Assembly (NCBI RefSeq): GCF_026210795.1 | Contig: NC_089434.1 | Span: 3,720,001-3,784,000, forward strand | From: Rhizophagus irregularis | Taxonomy: Eukaryota; Glomeromycota; Glomeromycetes; Glomerales; Glomeraceae | Reading direction: 5' to 3' | DNA length: 64,000 bases | Shown here: in pieces, positions 36,501-47,267 of the stretch | How the letters are laid out: the number at the start of each line of letters is the position of its first letter | How positions within the stretch are numbered: the stretch's first letter is position 1 | Program-made: the position numbers and the translations under genes | The notes under the pieces: generated by a model | What the model was told of the DNA's origin: nothing | Database searches by the model: none | The model's input: the letters and a program-made list of their open reading frames with translations, nothing else

Positions 36501-37050
36501 TTTAAAATAACGAATTCGTATATCACGTGAAGCAATTTAAAGTGCGCAGCATAACAATGTGTATTTCGGAATTTTTTTTTTAATTACGAAATTCTAAAAA
36601 AGAAATAACCAACAAATGATTTAAAAATTTTTCATTATTATTGAAATATGCGCTTATTAAACATAGTTGGTACAAACATATATGAAACATGTCAAATAAA
36701 CGAATAAACGTTTATAAAAATATTTACAATGAATTTTGCATACAAAAAAAAAACTTCATTCAAAATCCTTAATAGGCTGATCAATTTTACTTGATTATGT
36801 TTTTAATTAATAACTACATAAAAAAATAAAAGATATTGTTTAAGAATTCCGATGTATACTTGGCGTTTTAGAATTGGTCATCGTGTCATGTCATTTTTTG
36901 TTTATATTTTTTTTAAAAAAAGAATAAGGAATCACATAAAATAATGACGGAGGTATCTTGTAAAAAGGAAAATAGTTACCGTAATATGAATAAATTTAAT
37001 AAATTATTCTTCTCAAACCATTTTTTTTTTTAAAAAAAAAGAATTTGAAA
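36500..37050 (-). repeat. Dispersed repeat, copy 1
   Basis: It shares ordered blocks with 40480-40960: AATAAACGAATAAA, TTTACAATGAATTT, a TTTTACTTGATT block, TTGGCGTTTTAGAATTGGTCATC and a T-run/A-run palindrome. The block GTTTTAGAATTGGTCATC is the reverse complement of the CCAGATGACCAA...AAACG block found in each unit of the 53.6-59.6 kb array. The three loci are therefore probably one family, with these two copies inverted relative to the array. Confidence 0.55.
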
Positions 37051-37315
37051 TTGTATTAATTGTATTACGTAATTTTATCTTTATCATATATAATAAAGCT
37101 TTTAGTAGATATGATTATATACTAAGGCATTATAAGATTTATAAGATCTAATACTACACGCAATCGTAGCGAAATTGTATTTATATTTATATTATATTTC
37201 ATAACCCGCTAATAATTATAATATTTTTCTTTTTTTTAATATAATAATATTATAATACATAAAATTCGTAATATCATTACCTTATTATAAAAATTGTCAA
37301 AGTTGAAACATCTTT

Positions 37316-38029
37316 ATAATCTAGTATTACGGTATATTTTGTCGAAATCCATCTCACCGCGGAAGGGATATTTCACCGAAGGGACGTTTCGTTGAAAGGA
37401 TTTTTCGTCGAAAGTGCATTTTATCGAATCTATTTCACCGAATCTTTTCATTTTGCCGAATTCCATTTCGCCAATTGGACATTTCTCTGAAAATGGTAGC
37501 GATTAACATTTTAATAAAAAAACATCGCGCAATGAAAATAAAAATTAAATCATTTTTAGAGAATTTTTTTTTTCCAGGATATTACTATCAATTTAACATT
37601 CAGGTAACTGATATTAATTGTTAAGAAATAAATAATAACTTATTTTCCTGAAAACATTTATTCACGAAAAAGTAAGTAAAAAAAGACTATTAATATATAT
37701 AAACAACGAGATAAATTTAATAAAATTCAGCTAATTCAAAATTTTTTCTAGAAAACATTTCTTTTATATATTTAGTATAAAAACAATAAAATAATCAAAT
37801 GGAATAAATAATAATTTTTCGACGAAATGTCCTGTTTTATTTGATAAAATGGCTTCGGTGAAATGGGGGTTTCGATGAAATGGTATTTCAGTGAGACGTC
37901 CTTTCGATGAAAATCCCTTCGGTGAAATATCCCTTTGGTGAAATATTCCTTCGACGAAATGGCTTCGGTGAAATGGGTTTCGGTGAAATGGACTTTGGCG
38001 AAAAGTTCAGATACCATAATCTAGTATTA
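37316..38029. mobile_element. Foldback element with 14 bp flanking repeat
   Basis: The element at about 37330-38015 is flanked by ATAATCTAGTATTA on both sides (37316-37329 and 38016-38029). It begins (C)GGTAT and ends ATACC. The left arm (to about 37490) is built of short CACCGAA, TTTCGTCGAAA and TTTCACCG words. The right arm (about 37818-38010) has the same words in reverse complement, GGTGAAATGG and TTCGGTGAAAT, many times over. The centre is AT-rich. No transposase is encoded. Long arms of short subrepeats define foldback-type elements, and the 14 bp duplication is longer than for most cut-and-paste families. The 81-codon minus frame here is just translation of the subrepeats. Confidence 0.75.
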
Positions 38030-38137
38030 AGAAACCATTTTGAATAAAATTTTAATCTTACAAACCACGTTCAATTTATCTACTTTAGATACTAGTAATC
38101 ATGATTATTTATTTTGTCACATTTTACAGATTATTAT

Positions 38138-38464
38138 ATTCGGAATAGAGGTTGGAACCGATATTCGACCTTCAGATTTAAACCAAAATTCGAATAAAAT
38201 GAAAAACCGGATATAATAAATCTGGATACAACGAAACAACCGGATATAATAAATCTGGATACAACGAAACAACCGGATATAATAAATCTGGATACAACGA
38301 GACAACCGGATACAATAAATCTGGATACAACGAAGGAACCGGATATATAAATAAATTCGAAAATCTAAAAACTGAAAGTTCAGTTCCTTCGTTTCATGAA
38401 TAATTCGAGGAAACCGGATATGTTACAGGTTAAAATAACTCTTGTTCGAAACTCTAATTTGGAA
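38138..38464. mobile_element. 311 bp hAT-type MITE carrying a 33 bp minisatellite
   Basis: The element at 38146-38456 starts TAGAGGTTGGAACC and ends with the reverse complement of TAGAGTTTCGAACA. The flanks are ATTCGGAA and ATTTGGAA, an 8 bp duplication with one mismatch. Inside, at 38205-38336, a 33 bp unit containing ACCGGATATAATAAATCTGG is repeated four times almost exactly. The repeated minus-strand frame here is an artefact of that minisatellite. Confidence 0.7.
38205..38336. repeat. 33 bp minisatellite, 4 copies
   Basis: Units start at 38205, 38238, 38271 and 38304 and differ by only a few bases. The array lies inside the MITE at 38146-38456. Confidence 0.9.
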
Positions 38465-38987
38465 ATCTAAATAGTAGTAGAAGAAAGTCACATGTTAAAT
38501 ATCAACACTTTGTTGCTAATGTTTAAAATCGTGTTTATTTTCTTAATTGGAAATTCTAATTGAAACGTAAATTCTGAAGATCATATAATGAATAATAAAT
38601 TTTTAATGAAATTAATATTTATAATATCTGATATATAAAAATTAATATAAAAACAATAAATTAAAAATTCTTTAACTAGTTGAATTTTTTTATAGAATAA
38701 ATTTCATGAACGCGATTAGATAATATTGTATAAATGCCATTTTCCTCGCAGGGATGCATGATTCCATAAAATGTAGTGGCTTTATTAATAATTATATGCA
38801 TATTACATATTCGTTTCGTCAAATAACAAAAATGAATTTGGAAGCTTTTTTTATTGAGAACTAACTGGAGAAACGCTACAATTCTGGATTACTATATAGT
38901 GGTGGAATATACCGACGTTCATATAGTACTTTGAATTTTCAGCCAAGTATTTATTTAATTGAATTTCATTTCCTGACATTTTAACAA

Positions 38988-39339
38988 GTTTGAATTAGAG
39001 TTTGGAATCGATTAAGGTTAATCGATTAATTAATCAAAAATCGGTTAATCGATTAAAATTATCCAAACCATAATTCTGGTCAAATTATCGCGGCTCAGAG
39101 CTGTGAATTTTGGTCACGTGTTCTCCGAACTTGGACGAGTTTGTATTAATTTTTTAATAATAATAATAATAAAATAAGACTTTCCTATAATTAAATGTAT
39201 GATCAAAAACAATTTGGTGCAATCGCGGCCAAAAAAAATGGTTTTAATATTAATCGATTATGAATCGATTAGGGTCCTTAGTTAATCGATTATTAATCGG
39301 TTAAGGTTTTTTTGGTCGGTTCCAACCTCTAGTTTGAAA
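38988..39339. mobile_element. 336 bp hAT-type MITE
   Basis: The element at 38996-39331 starts TAGAGTTTGGAATCGATTA and ends with the reverse complement of TAGAGGTTGGAACCGA. The flanks are GTTTGAAT and GTTTGAAA (7 of 8 identical). The inside is rich in ATCGATTA words that fold back on each other and contains AATTCTGGTC plus GGTCACGTG. The ends are almost the same as those of the element at 38146, so the two belong to one family. Confidence 0.75.
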
Positions 39340-39726
39340 GGCATTTTCATTAGAAGAAAGGGAAATATTCAAAAAAAAAATTTTTTTTTTATTAACATGA
39401 AATAAATGCTGAATATAAGTTTTTCGTTCCGTATGTTGTTCTGATAAAAATCCGGGTTAGAAAGAAATCTATAACATAAACTTGCGTATGACTTATGCAA
39501 TGCATAATCACCTTCCATCAATATGAAATTCATTTTAATTAAGTGATCTTGTTGTAACTTTAAACAATTCTATATAATCTTTCTTTTGTTCTAAATATAA
39601 TTAAGATTTATGGGCACTGAGACAATATTAAGATGACCTCAGATTAAATCTTTTTAAATGTTGTAATTTTCGTTCATTCAATTGATCTATTGATAATAAA
39701 CTATATCATATCAATGATAGGTACCT

Positions 39727-39834
39727 TATAAAAAATTTTCAGAAAAATGATCACGCGTCTGAGTTTCTTTGGAATAAAAACTATTAGAAAAATGATCATT
39801 TATCGGATTTCTTTCCAGAATTTTTTTTATAGGG
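39727..39834. mobile_element. Short element of the CCCTATAAAAAA family
   Basis: It starts CCTTATAAAAAATTTTC and ends TTTTTTATAGGG, so it has inverted ends of about 12 bases. It shares AGAAAAATGATCACG(C/T)GTCTGAGT with 62646-62700. Confidence 0.5.
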
Positions 39835-40449
39835 TGGTCAGTTTTTACTATTGTATAATGCATTTTAAAATGTCCTAAACAAAATTTACAAATCAAATTT
39901 GTGTACGCGTAAAATTGCGTTACCTTGGAATATTAAATCATTTTATTCACTGCATGGATAGTTCAATAATTGTACTAACTTTTTATGAAGTAACAAAATT
40001 AGCATGTTTATAAACTAAATTTCATAAATTATTATTTAAAATATGACAAATAATTGTTAATTATATATTATAAAATTTATTTAATATATTTTACTGAAAA
40101 AATCAGTTCGTTGTATGCTTGAAATAAAAGAATCATTCCACAATTCTTAATATTTTCATAAAGCCGGTGAAGCATACTTTTTATAGACGAGTTTATTTAA
40201 CTGAAAATATCATTGTATCATTGAAGTTGATAGGTTTCTTTTAGAATGAAAAAGAATTAATTAATTCACAAAATCGTTTAATAATGCCTTAAAATTTTGC
40301 AGATCCTTGGCCGACACATAACATAATTCTGGCCAGGTCACATGACGCATTTCCTTTTTCGTTTTTTAACGACAGATGGAAAGGAGCTTCCATATGTTTG
40401 TTTTAGGCGTCATAAAATGAATTACGTAAAAAATGCTGTATAACAATGT

Positions 40450-40960
40450 GATCATCGACGGCGTATTTCATGATACGTTTTAAGATATGAATTTCTGTAA
40501 AAGGAACGATTAAAAGTGATTTTTTTAAAAAAAATTATTTATTATAAAAATATGTTGTTTATTTTAATCCAATTATACAATAATTGTGTGAAACATAAAA
40601 ATAAACGAATAAAAGTGTTGCATGATTTTAAAAAATTTTTTACAATGAATTTATTATGTACAACAAAAAAAAAAAAATACTTTATCAAAATTTTTAATAG
40701 TTTAGTCAATTTTTACTTGATTTCTAACAGGTTTTTTCAAATGATATTTCATTTTATTAATAATTATAGAAAATAATTATTTCATTTTAAGAAACTCCGG
40801 CGTACGTTGGCGTTTTAGAATTGGTCATCTGTTATCTTTTATTTTGATAATTTTTTTTTTTTAAAAAAAAAAGTAAAATAAACAAAGAACCTAAAAAAAG
40901 GCATCTTATCAAAGAAAAATCAGTCAATGTGAACAAATTAGGCAAATTATTTCTTTTTTT
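40450..40960 (-). repeat. Dispersed repeat, copy 2
   Basis: See 36500-37050: the two copies share the same ordered blocks, including GCGTTTTAGAATTGGTCATC at about 40811 followed by T12/A10 at 40851-40872. The upstream stretch at 40320-40350 carries the CTGGCC plus TCACATGAC pair. The two 86-89-codon frames here are AT-derived and not credible as genes. Confidence 0.55.
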
Positions 40961-42774
40961 TACCTTAAAAAAAAAAGTCCTTTTTTTTAAATTGTATCCC
41001 ACAATTTCGAACCTTCCTTCTATTTTATCACTATATAAATTTTTTGTAATTTTTGTAGATCGGTGTGATCATTTAAAATCAGCCGGAGTTATGACATTAA
41101 GATTTATGACGCAGACACGCAGTAATCAACAGCGCCACGCGGATCATAATTATAACCTGTATAATTATTATATTATCAAAAATATAAAACTTTGTTAATT
41201 AGATTATTCAATTATTCACTTTATAAACTGGTACAAAAAAAATTTTTTTTAGCAAATTTCTAATTAGTAATTACTTTATTTCTTATTATGACGAAATCTA
41301 GTATTTGCAACCACTGATAATTACTACAGTTCAAGATCAAACCTCCGACACTACAACTTTCGGTGTAAAACTACCTTTAATTTTTTTCGCTTATATGTCA
41401 TTCATTTATAATGTAGGCCAAAACCTTCATAATTCAAGCCAAATATGAACGAAATTAGAAGAAAGCAAGGAAAAGTTTCATTCTTTTGTATAAATGAATA
41501 GAAGGGACGTTTAAATTAAATGAACCATTGATTTTTTCCTATCAATAGCAAGTTATGTATTATAACTTAAAACTTTCGTCTCTTTGCATAGTTACAGTAC
41601 ATGTGAATTGATTGTCATATATTATAAAAAGATTATGCGATACGAAAAAAGAAACCCATTGGAATATTTAACATATTCATAATTTACGGCATTATTGAAT
41701 AATGTATTTATGAATAATATATGATATATTCAAAATTCCGAATTAATAATTCGGTAATTCCGACGACACGTATATTAACGAACGCTGTATTTATTAATTA
41801 GTCATCAATTAATTGATTACAATCGAATAAATTTTGATTTGATCAAGAGATCAAGTCACAAATCATTAATTGATTGATCGATTATAAATTTATAATATTA
41901 TTTATACATATTTATTTTATTCATTGTTTTGTTCTATGTATAGTTTTTTATTCTTGCCGAATTATAAAAAGTTTTTTAAAAAAAATTCTTTTTTATTGGT
42001 TAATAAATATTTATATACGGTAAATAATAAAAAGCATTATTCGTTGTTTGTTGGTCGATTATTCGATTGATTATTATTAAGAAATCGATCAATTGACTTT
42101 AAAATCGATTTTTAGATGATAGTGGCTATGCGTGATCAATTAATAAAAGAACAAAAAATAGGGAGTCATAAAAAGCTATTTTTATGATCGTTAATATAAA
42201 AATATACAGTATATTAGGTATATTTAGTTTTTAAATCAAAATAATCAAATTATACGAAATTAAATTAATTTTCACTGGTGCAAACATATGTATGTGAAAT
42301 ATTCCGGAAAATATATCACATAATTATTCATGTTTTCTTTTTCTCACACGCACAAAAAAAAAATTGTCATGAGAACTTTGTTTTTGCATATTAATTATAT
42401 TAATTTTAACTAGCCCCAAACAAATAATTATTAATAATCTTTTTTTTTATATTATATTCGGTAATTCCGATGAATGTTGTTTATTGGTGTTTTTTAAGAA
42501 TGCGACATCTGGTATTCTTTTTTTTTTTAAAAAAAAAAAGAATAAAAAAAAGAAAGAAAAATTACTAGTCTTTGTGTTGTTAATATAGTTAGTATCCCTA
42601 TCAAAGAAAAAAATAATCACTATAAACAAATTAATTGTTTATTTGTTTATTTAATTATTAATTATTTATTTTCTAAAAAAAAAATAAAAAAGAATTTTAG
42701 AAGCGCAACATGAAATTATTTTTTACTATTGTCCGAATAAACGTCTCAGAGATAGATCTACATACAATTAGTAT
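40961..42774. other. Intergenic, no gene seen
   Basis: AT-rich DNA. Contains GATCAATTAATTGAT-type words around 41800-42120 and a T11/A11 palindrome at 42518-42539. No gene is supported. Confidence 0.4.
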
Positions 42775-42965
42775 ACTAATTATGGAAAGCCGCCATGGTC
42801 AAAAGTGCGTAGCAAAACATAGCGTGTATACGCTATGTTTTGTAGCGCGTATACGTTATATTTCACGGCGGGTTACCCCTGTTCTGTCTGTTTCAGGGGT
42901 AACCTGTTGCAAAAAATAGCGTTTAATACGCTATATTTCATAGCGTTATATACGTTATATGTTAT

Positions 42966-43126
42966 GACGGGTACCCGTTATAAGAAACGGCGGGTACCTG
43001 TTATAAGGAATGGCGGGTACCCGCTATAAGAAACGGCGGGTACCCGTTATAAGAAACGGCAGGTACCCGTTATAAGAAACGGCGGGTACCTGTTATAAGA
43101 AACGGCGGGTACCCGTTATAAGAACT
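42966..43126. repeat. 23 bp satellite in left foldback arm, 7 copies
   Basis: Units begin at 42966, 42989, 43012, 43035, 43058, 43081 and 43104. Each has the palindrome CGGGTACCCG (or one mismatch) and then TTATAAGAAAC. Confidence 0.9.
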
Positions 43127-43319
43127 GGCAGTCAGCATATTAACTTTTGATAAACATCAATAATGATAATTATTTATTTAATGAAATTTTATTTGACAAA
43201 TATTAAAATTCAAGTCACACATTTACGATTTTAAAGAAAAAAATCACCATATTTATTTTTATTGAAGTGTACAAATAAAATTAACAATAAAAATAAATAA
43301 AAAAGATAAGTAAATTACG

Positions 43320-43545
43320 AGAAAGATGCTAAAAAAAAATGAAATAACAGTGGAGTAATGGAAAGTAATAGAAGATGAAAGGGAGTAAAAAAGAGTAATG
43401 AGAAGTGATAGGAAACAAAAAGGAGAAATAGGACATAATGAGAGATGAAAAGGAGTGATGGTAGACGAAGAGGAGTGATGGGAGACGAAAAGGAGCGATG
43501 GGAGATGAAAGGAAGTGATGGGAAGATGAAGAGAAGTAAAAATTT
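43320..43545. repeat. Purine-rich degenerate ~20 bp tandem repeat
   Basis: Variants of GGAGTGATGGGAGACGAAAA repeat about ten times, getting cleaner towards 43440-43510. One strand is almost entirely purine plus T. Confidence 0.75.
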
Positions 43546-43549
43546 ATTA

Positions 43550-44665
43550 AAATTGTAAATTTAATAAAAAATTTTCCAATAGATTTTCAATCAATTTTTT
43601 ATAAAAAAAAAGATCTCTAATGAAATTCTTTATTAAAAAAAATTTTCAAGCCAAAATTCTCGATACACTTATTAAAAAAAACTATTTTCAATAAAATTTT
43701 CTATTAAGATTTCTAAACAAAGTTCTCCATCAAAAAAATAAAAAAATTTTTCAACAAACAATTCTCTAATGAATTCTCAATCAAAAAAAAATATCCCGAT
43801 TAAAGAAAAATTCAAAGATTCTTACCACCTATTAAAAAAAATTCTCAAAAGAATTTCTATACCAAAAAAAAAACTCCTCTCCTATTAAAAAAAAAATCTT
43901 TACCAAAATTCTCTATCAAAAAAAATCTCCCTGTTAAAAAAATTTACACTAACGAAATTATCTATCAAAAAAAAATTCTATGATGAAATTCCTATCAAAA
44001 AAAAAATATTCTCAGCGAAATCTATTTAAGAAAATTCTTTAATGAAATTCTCTATCAAAAACAATCCCCCTATTAAAAAAAAATTCTCTAATAAAATTCT
44101 CCGTCAAAAAATACTTTCACCTATTAAAAAAATTCCCAAAAGAAATTCTTTATTAAGGAAAACTCCTTCAATTAAAAAAAAATTCGTAACAAAATTCTCT
44201 ATCAAAAAAAATTTCACTTGTTAAAAAATTTTCTAACGAAATTATCTATCAAAAAAAAAATCTTCTCTATTAAAAAAATTCTTCAAATAATTTTCTACAA
44301 AAAAAAAAAATCTCAAATAATTCTCTATCAAAAAAATCTCTCCTGTTAAAAAAAATTGCTCCAACAAATTAAGTATACGTCAAAAAAAAAAAATCTTATT
44401 AAAAAAAATTCTCCAATGAAATTTCTATCAAATAAAAGTTTTTAACGAAATTATCCATCAAAAAAAAAAACTCAGAAATGTCCCTATCAATGAAAAAAAT
44501 TTTCTAACGAAATTTTTTATCAAAAAAAATCTTCTTATTAAAAAAATTCCCAATGAAATTCTATCAAACAAAGCCTTTGCCTATATTAAAAATAAAAATT
44601 CTCTACAAAATTTGTTTATAAAAAAAAGCCAAGAAAAAAAAAAAATTTTTTTAAAAAAAAAAATT
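43550..44665. repeat. A-rich degenerate tandem array in foldback core
   Basis: More than 1.1 kb of variants built from AATTCTCTATCAAAAAAAA and CTCCTATTAAAAAAAATT, with a period of roughly 25-50 bases. Apparent reading frames here are Lys/Ile/Ser-rich artefacts. Confidence 0.75.
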
Positions 44666-44669
44666 AAAT

Positions 44670-44795
44670 GGCGGGTACCCGATATGTGAAATAGCGTTTA
44701 CCCGCTATGTGAAGTGGCGGGTACCCGATATGTGAAGCGGCGGGTACCCGATATGTGAAGCGGCGGGTACCTGATATGTGAAGCGGCGGGTATTC
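44670..44795. repeat. 23 bp satellite in right foldback arm, 5.4 copies
   Basis: Units begin at 44670, 44693, 44716, 44739 and 44762, plus a partial one. They share GGCGGGTACCCG with the left arm but end ATATGTGAAGC, so each arm was homogenised separately. Confidence 0.9.
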
Positions 44796-45049
44796 AATCC
44801 CTTGAAAATTTTAAAATTTGGTCCAAAATAAATTAATAAACCGTTATAATATAAAGCGTATACACGTTAAATTATGTAGCGTATACACGCTGTTTTTTAT
44901 GGCGGGTTACCCCTGAAATTGACAGGTTAATCCAACAGAACAGGGGTAACCCGCCGTAAAAGATAACGTGTATACGCTATGTTTTGTAGCGTGTACACGC
45001 TATGTTTTGCTACGCACTTTTGACCACTACCGCTTGCCATAACTAATTA

Positions 45050-47152
45050 GTAATATTCATATCGCATACAATATTTGTGGTTATCATATCATCAATACAA
45101 TACATCTCTTAAAATAGTTCAAATGGACAAAACATAATAATATTTTTTTTTGATCTTTTTTTTTTATCCTTTTTTGAATAAATCATAAATCATTTGAAAC
45201 ATGATGTATTCCACAGAAGTACTAATTAACTTGGTACAAAACATTTGTGTTCGATTTGTTTTTCATCTCTCTAACTACATCAATAGTTTACATAAAATAA
45301 AACTATATAATCGATCGACGCCAAATAACGATTAAAATGGTCTTAACAGCTGATGTATGTTTGTAGTATTACAATTTACAACACCAATCAATTTCGTTTC
45401 CAAGAGTATTATTTTATTATAAATATGGATTTTTTTTGCTTTTCAAATTTTTTATCCGTAAATATGCCATGGTTTTGTTTTCATTTGCGTTAAGATAAAT
45501 TTTTAATCGTATTTATTTGTATTTATTCGTTATAACTCGTTATTCGTTATTCGTTATTCGTTTTTAAAAAATTCGGATGTTGAATCTTTTAAGTTGCAAA
45601 TGAAAATTTTAAACCATAACAACTATGCCAATTAAGCACGTAAGTGATTATGTCTTCTCGTATATATTTTGCTATTAAACGAATTATTTAAGTACTGAAC
45701 CAAACCACTATGATGTTTGAAACTTCCCTAAAAAAACATTATTACAGATTTACTTATTTTCGTACAGTATCGTATTTAACGTTATTCAGATTTCATATTG
45801 CCGATATTAATATGGTAATTGTGAATTTTATTATATTGGACATCAAAATATAGATTTTTGATTAATTTTTAATTTTAAAATTTTTTACAATAAAAACTAA
45901 AGGTGTCATAAGAAAAGAAAATTAAGGTCTCCTCGAGCATTAAGAAAAGTAACATCATTATACGATTATTAAGGAAAAATAACTTCATAAACGATTATAA
46001 AGAAAAGTAACATCATAGAAACAAATTTGATTCGAAGAAAATGTTCATGTTATATAAAAAAATTCGAAAAACAAAAAAATGATTATGAACGTCATTATCA
46101 AAATTATTTTTATTATTGTAATGAAATATTCATGTTAAACTTCAAGTTATGAAAATTGAAGTCTTAATGACGACGAGTATTCATATATATATATATTTAT
46201 ATCATATATATATTTTGCTCGTTAATTTATTACCAACTATTTTACATTCATTAATAAACTTGTTTGGTCGAGATGGTTTGATTCCAATTATGACAAATTA
46301 AAATTAAATCTCAAATCTCTTTCTGAATGATATAATAATTTATTTACTGTATATTTGGGTTAAAATTAACAAATTTTTATTGTTACCAATTTTTAGGGGA
46401 GATGTTAAACGAATAATCAATTATATTATTTTTTTTGCATATCGACTATCATATTTTTATTATTATTATTACTATCATATTTATTATTATTATTATTATC
46501 ATATTTTATTGTTATTATTACCAGTTACGGGCACAGTATATGACGATTTATGTGTTACAGTACGATTTATCGAAAACTATTCATCCGCTAGCATAACTGC
46601 CTCCTTGATTGGTTCGATGTTCTATTTTTGGGATTGTTATACTACTAATCTCTTAATAACGATCCCGTGTTACATTACCTTAACATACATACTTTTTTTT
46701 TTTGTCGCCACCGACATCAAATTTCAATCATTTTTGAAACGGCAATAAAATAATATACCAATATACTGACCAAATTATAACTAATAAGGTCGTACATTTT
46801 TTTTTTCTTTATTTATAAAATTTTAATACATGAAATTGGTTGGAAACAATAATAAGGGAGGTAAATACGATCGATATTTTACAATAAATTATGGTTTTAA
46901 ATTATCATTTTTGACGTTCATAACGCTAATAATGTTAAGTTTACGATAATTGATCGTTAATATAACATATAACATGAATTTTAAATTTATTGTGCAAAAT
47001 TTATAAAATTTATAAAATTTATTAAAATTGTAGATAAGAATACCGTATTTATTGTATATCAGATAAAATGTACAATAGATAAAAATATATAATATACAAT
47101 AAATAAACGAAAGATAAAAATATATAACAGATAAAATAAATGACCGATAAAA
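45050..47152. other. Intergenic with simple repeats
   Basis: No supportable gene. It holds TCGTTATTCG repeats near 45520-45560, an (ATATAT)n tract near 46185-46212 and (TTATTA)n near 46450-46510. The 122-codon frame at 46380-46748 is largely the latter repeat translated as Tyr, followed by a hydrophobic stretch, and has no recognised domain. Confidence 0.4.
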
Positions 47153-47245
47153 ACACTACAAAAATACTACAAAAATACTACACAAAATACTACACAAAAT
47201 ACTACATAAAATACTACATAAAATACTACATAAAATATTACATAA
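47153..47245. repeat. ~12 bp minisatellite, about 8 copies
   Basis: ACTACAAAAAT, ACTACACAAAAT and ACTACATAAAAT units repeat in blocks, just downstream of the F-box gene stop (47268). It may fall in its 3' untranslated region. Confidence 0.85.
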
Positions 47246-47267
47246 AAATCTCAAAATCTCCAATCTC

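Larger units (their letters stand above)
42775..45049. mobile_element. 2.26 kb foldback transposon with palindromic arms and satellite units
   Basis: The element at about 42783-45041 is flanked by ACTAATTA on both sides (42775-42782 and 45042-45049). The outer ends match as inverted repeats through GGTCAAAAGTGCGTAGC and AAAACATAGCG. Each arm, about 350-370 bp, contains in order: palindromes of the TAGCGTGTATACGCTA type, a CGGCGGGTTACCCCTG block with its inverse, more palindromes, and a 23 bp satellite based on GGCGGGTACCCG. The left arm has 7 satellite units (42966-43126) ending TTATAAGAAAC. The right arm has 5.4 units (44670-44795) ending ATATGTGAAGC. The core is purine-rich (43320-43545) and then A-rich (43550-44665). 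It encodes no recognisable protein. Short frames inside are repeats read as protein. Confidence 0.8.

Noticed and set aside
37772-38017. 81-codon minus-strand frame with repeated HFTE/FHRRDF words
   Set aside because: This is a translation of the short subrepeats of a foldback element arm.
44042-44224. Lys/Ile-rich 60-codon frame
   Set aside because: It lies wholly in the A-rich tandem array in the core of the 42.8-45.0 kb foldback element.
42966-44795. Possible CRISPR-like array because of regularly spaced GGCGGGTACCCG units
   Set aside because: Units are head-to-tail 23 bp satellites with no unique spacers, in a eukaryotic-type genome, inside inverted arms.
46380-46748. 122-codon plus-strand frame with poly-Tyr
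   Set aside because: The first half is a TTATTA microsatellite read as protein, and the second half has no domain, splice signals or relatives in the window.
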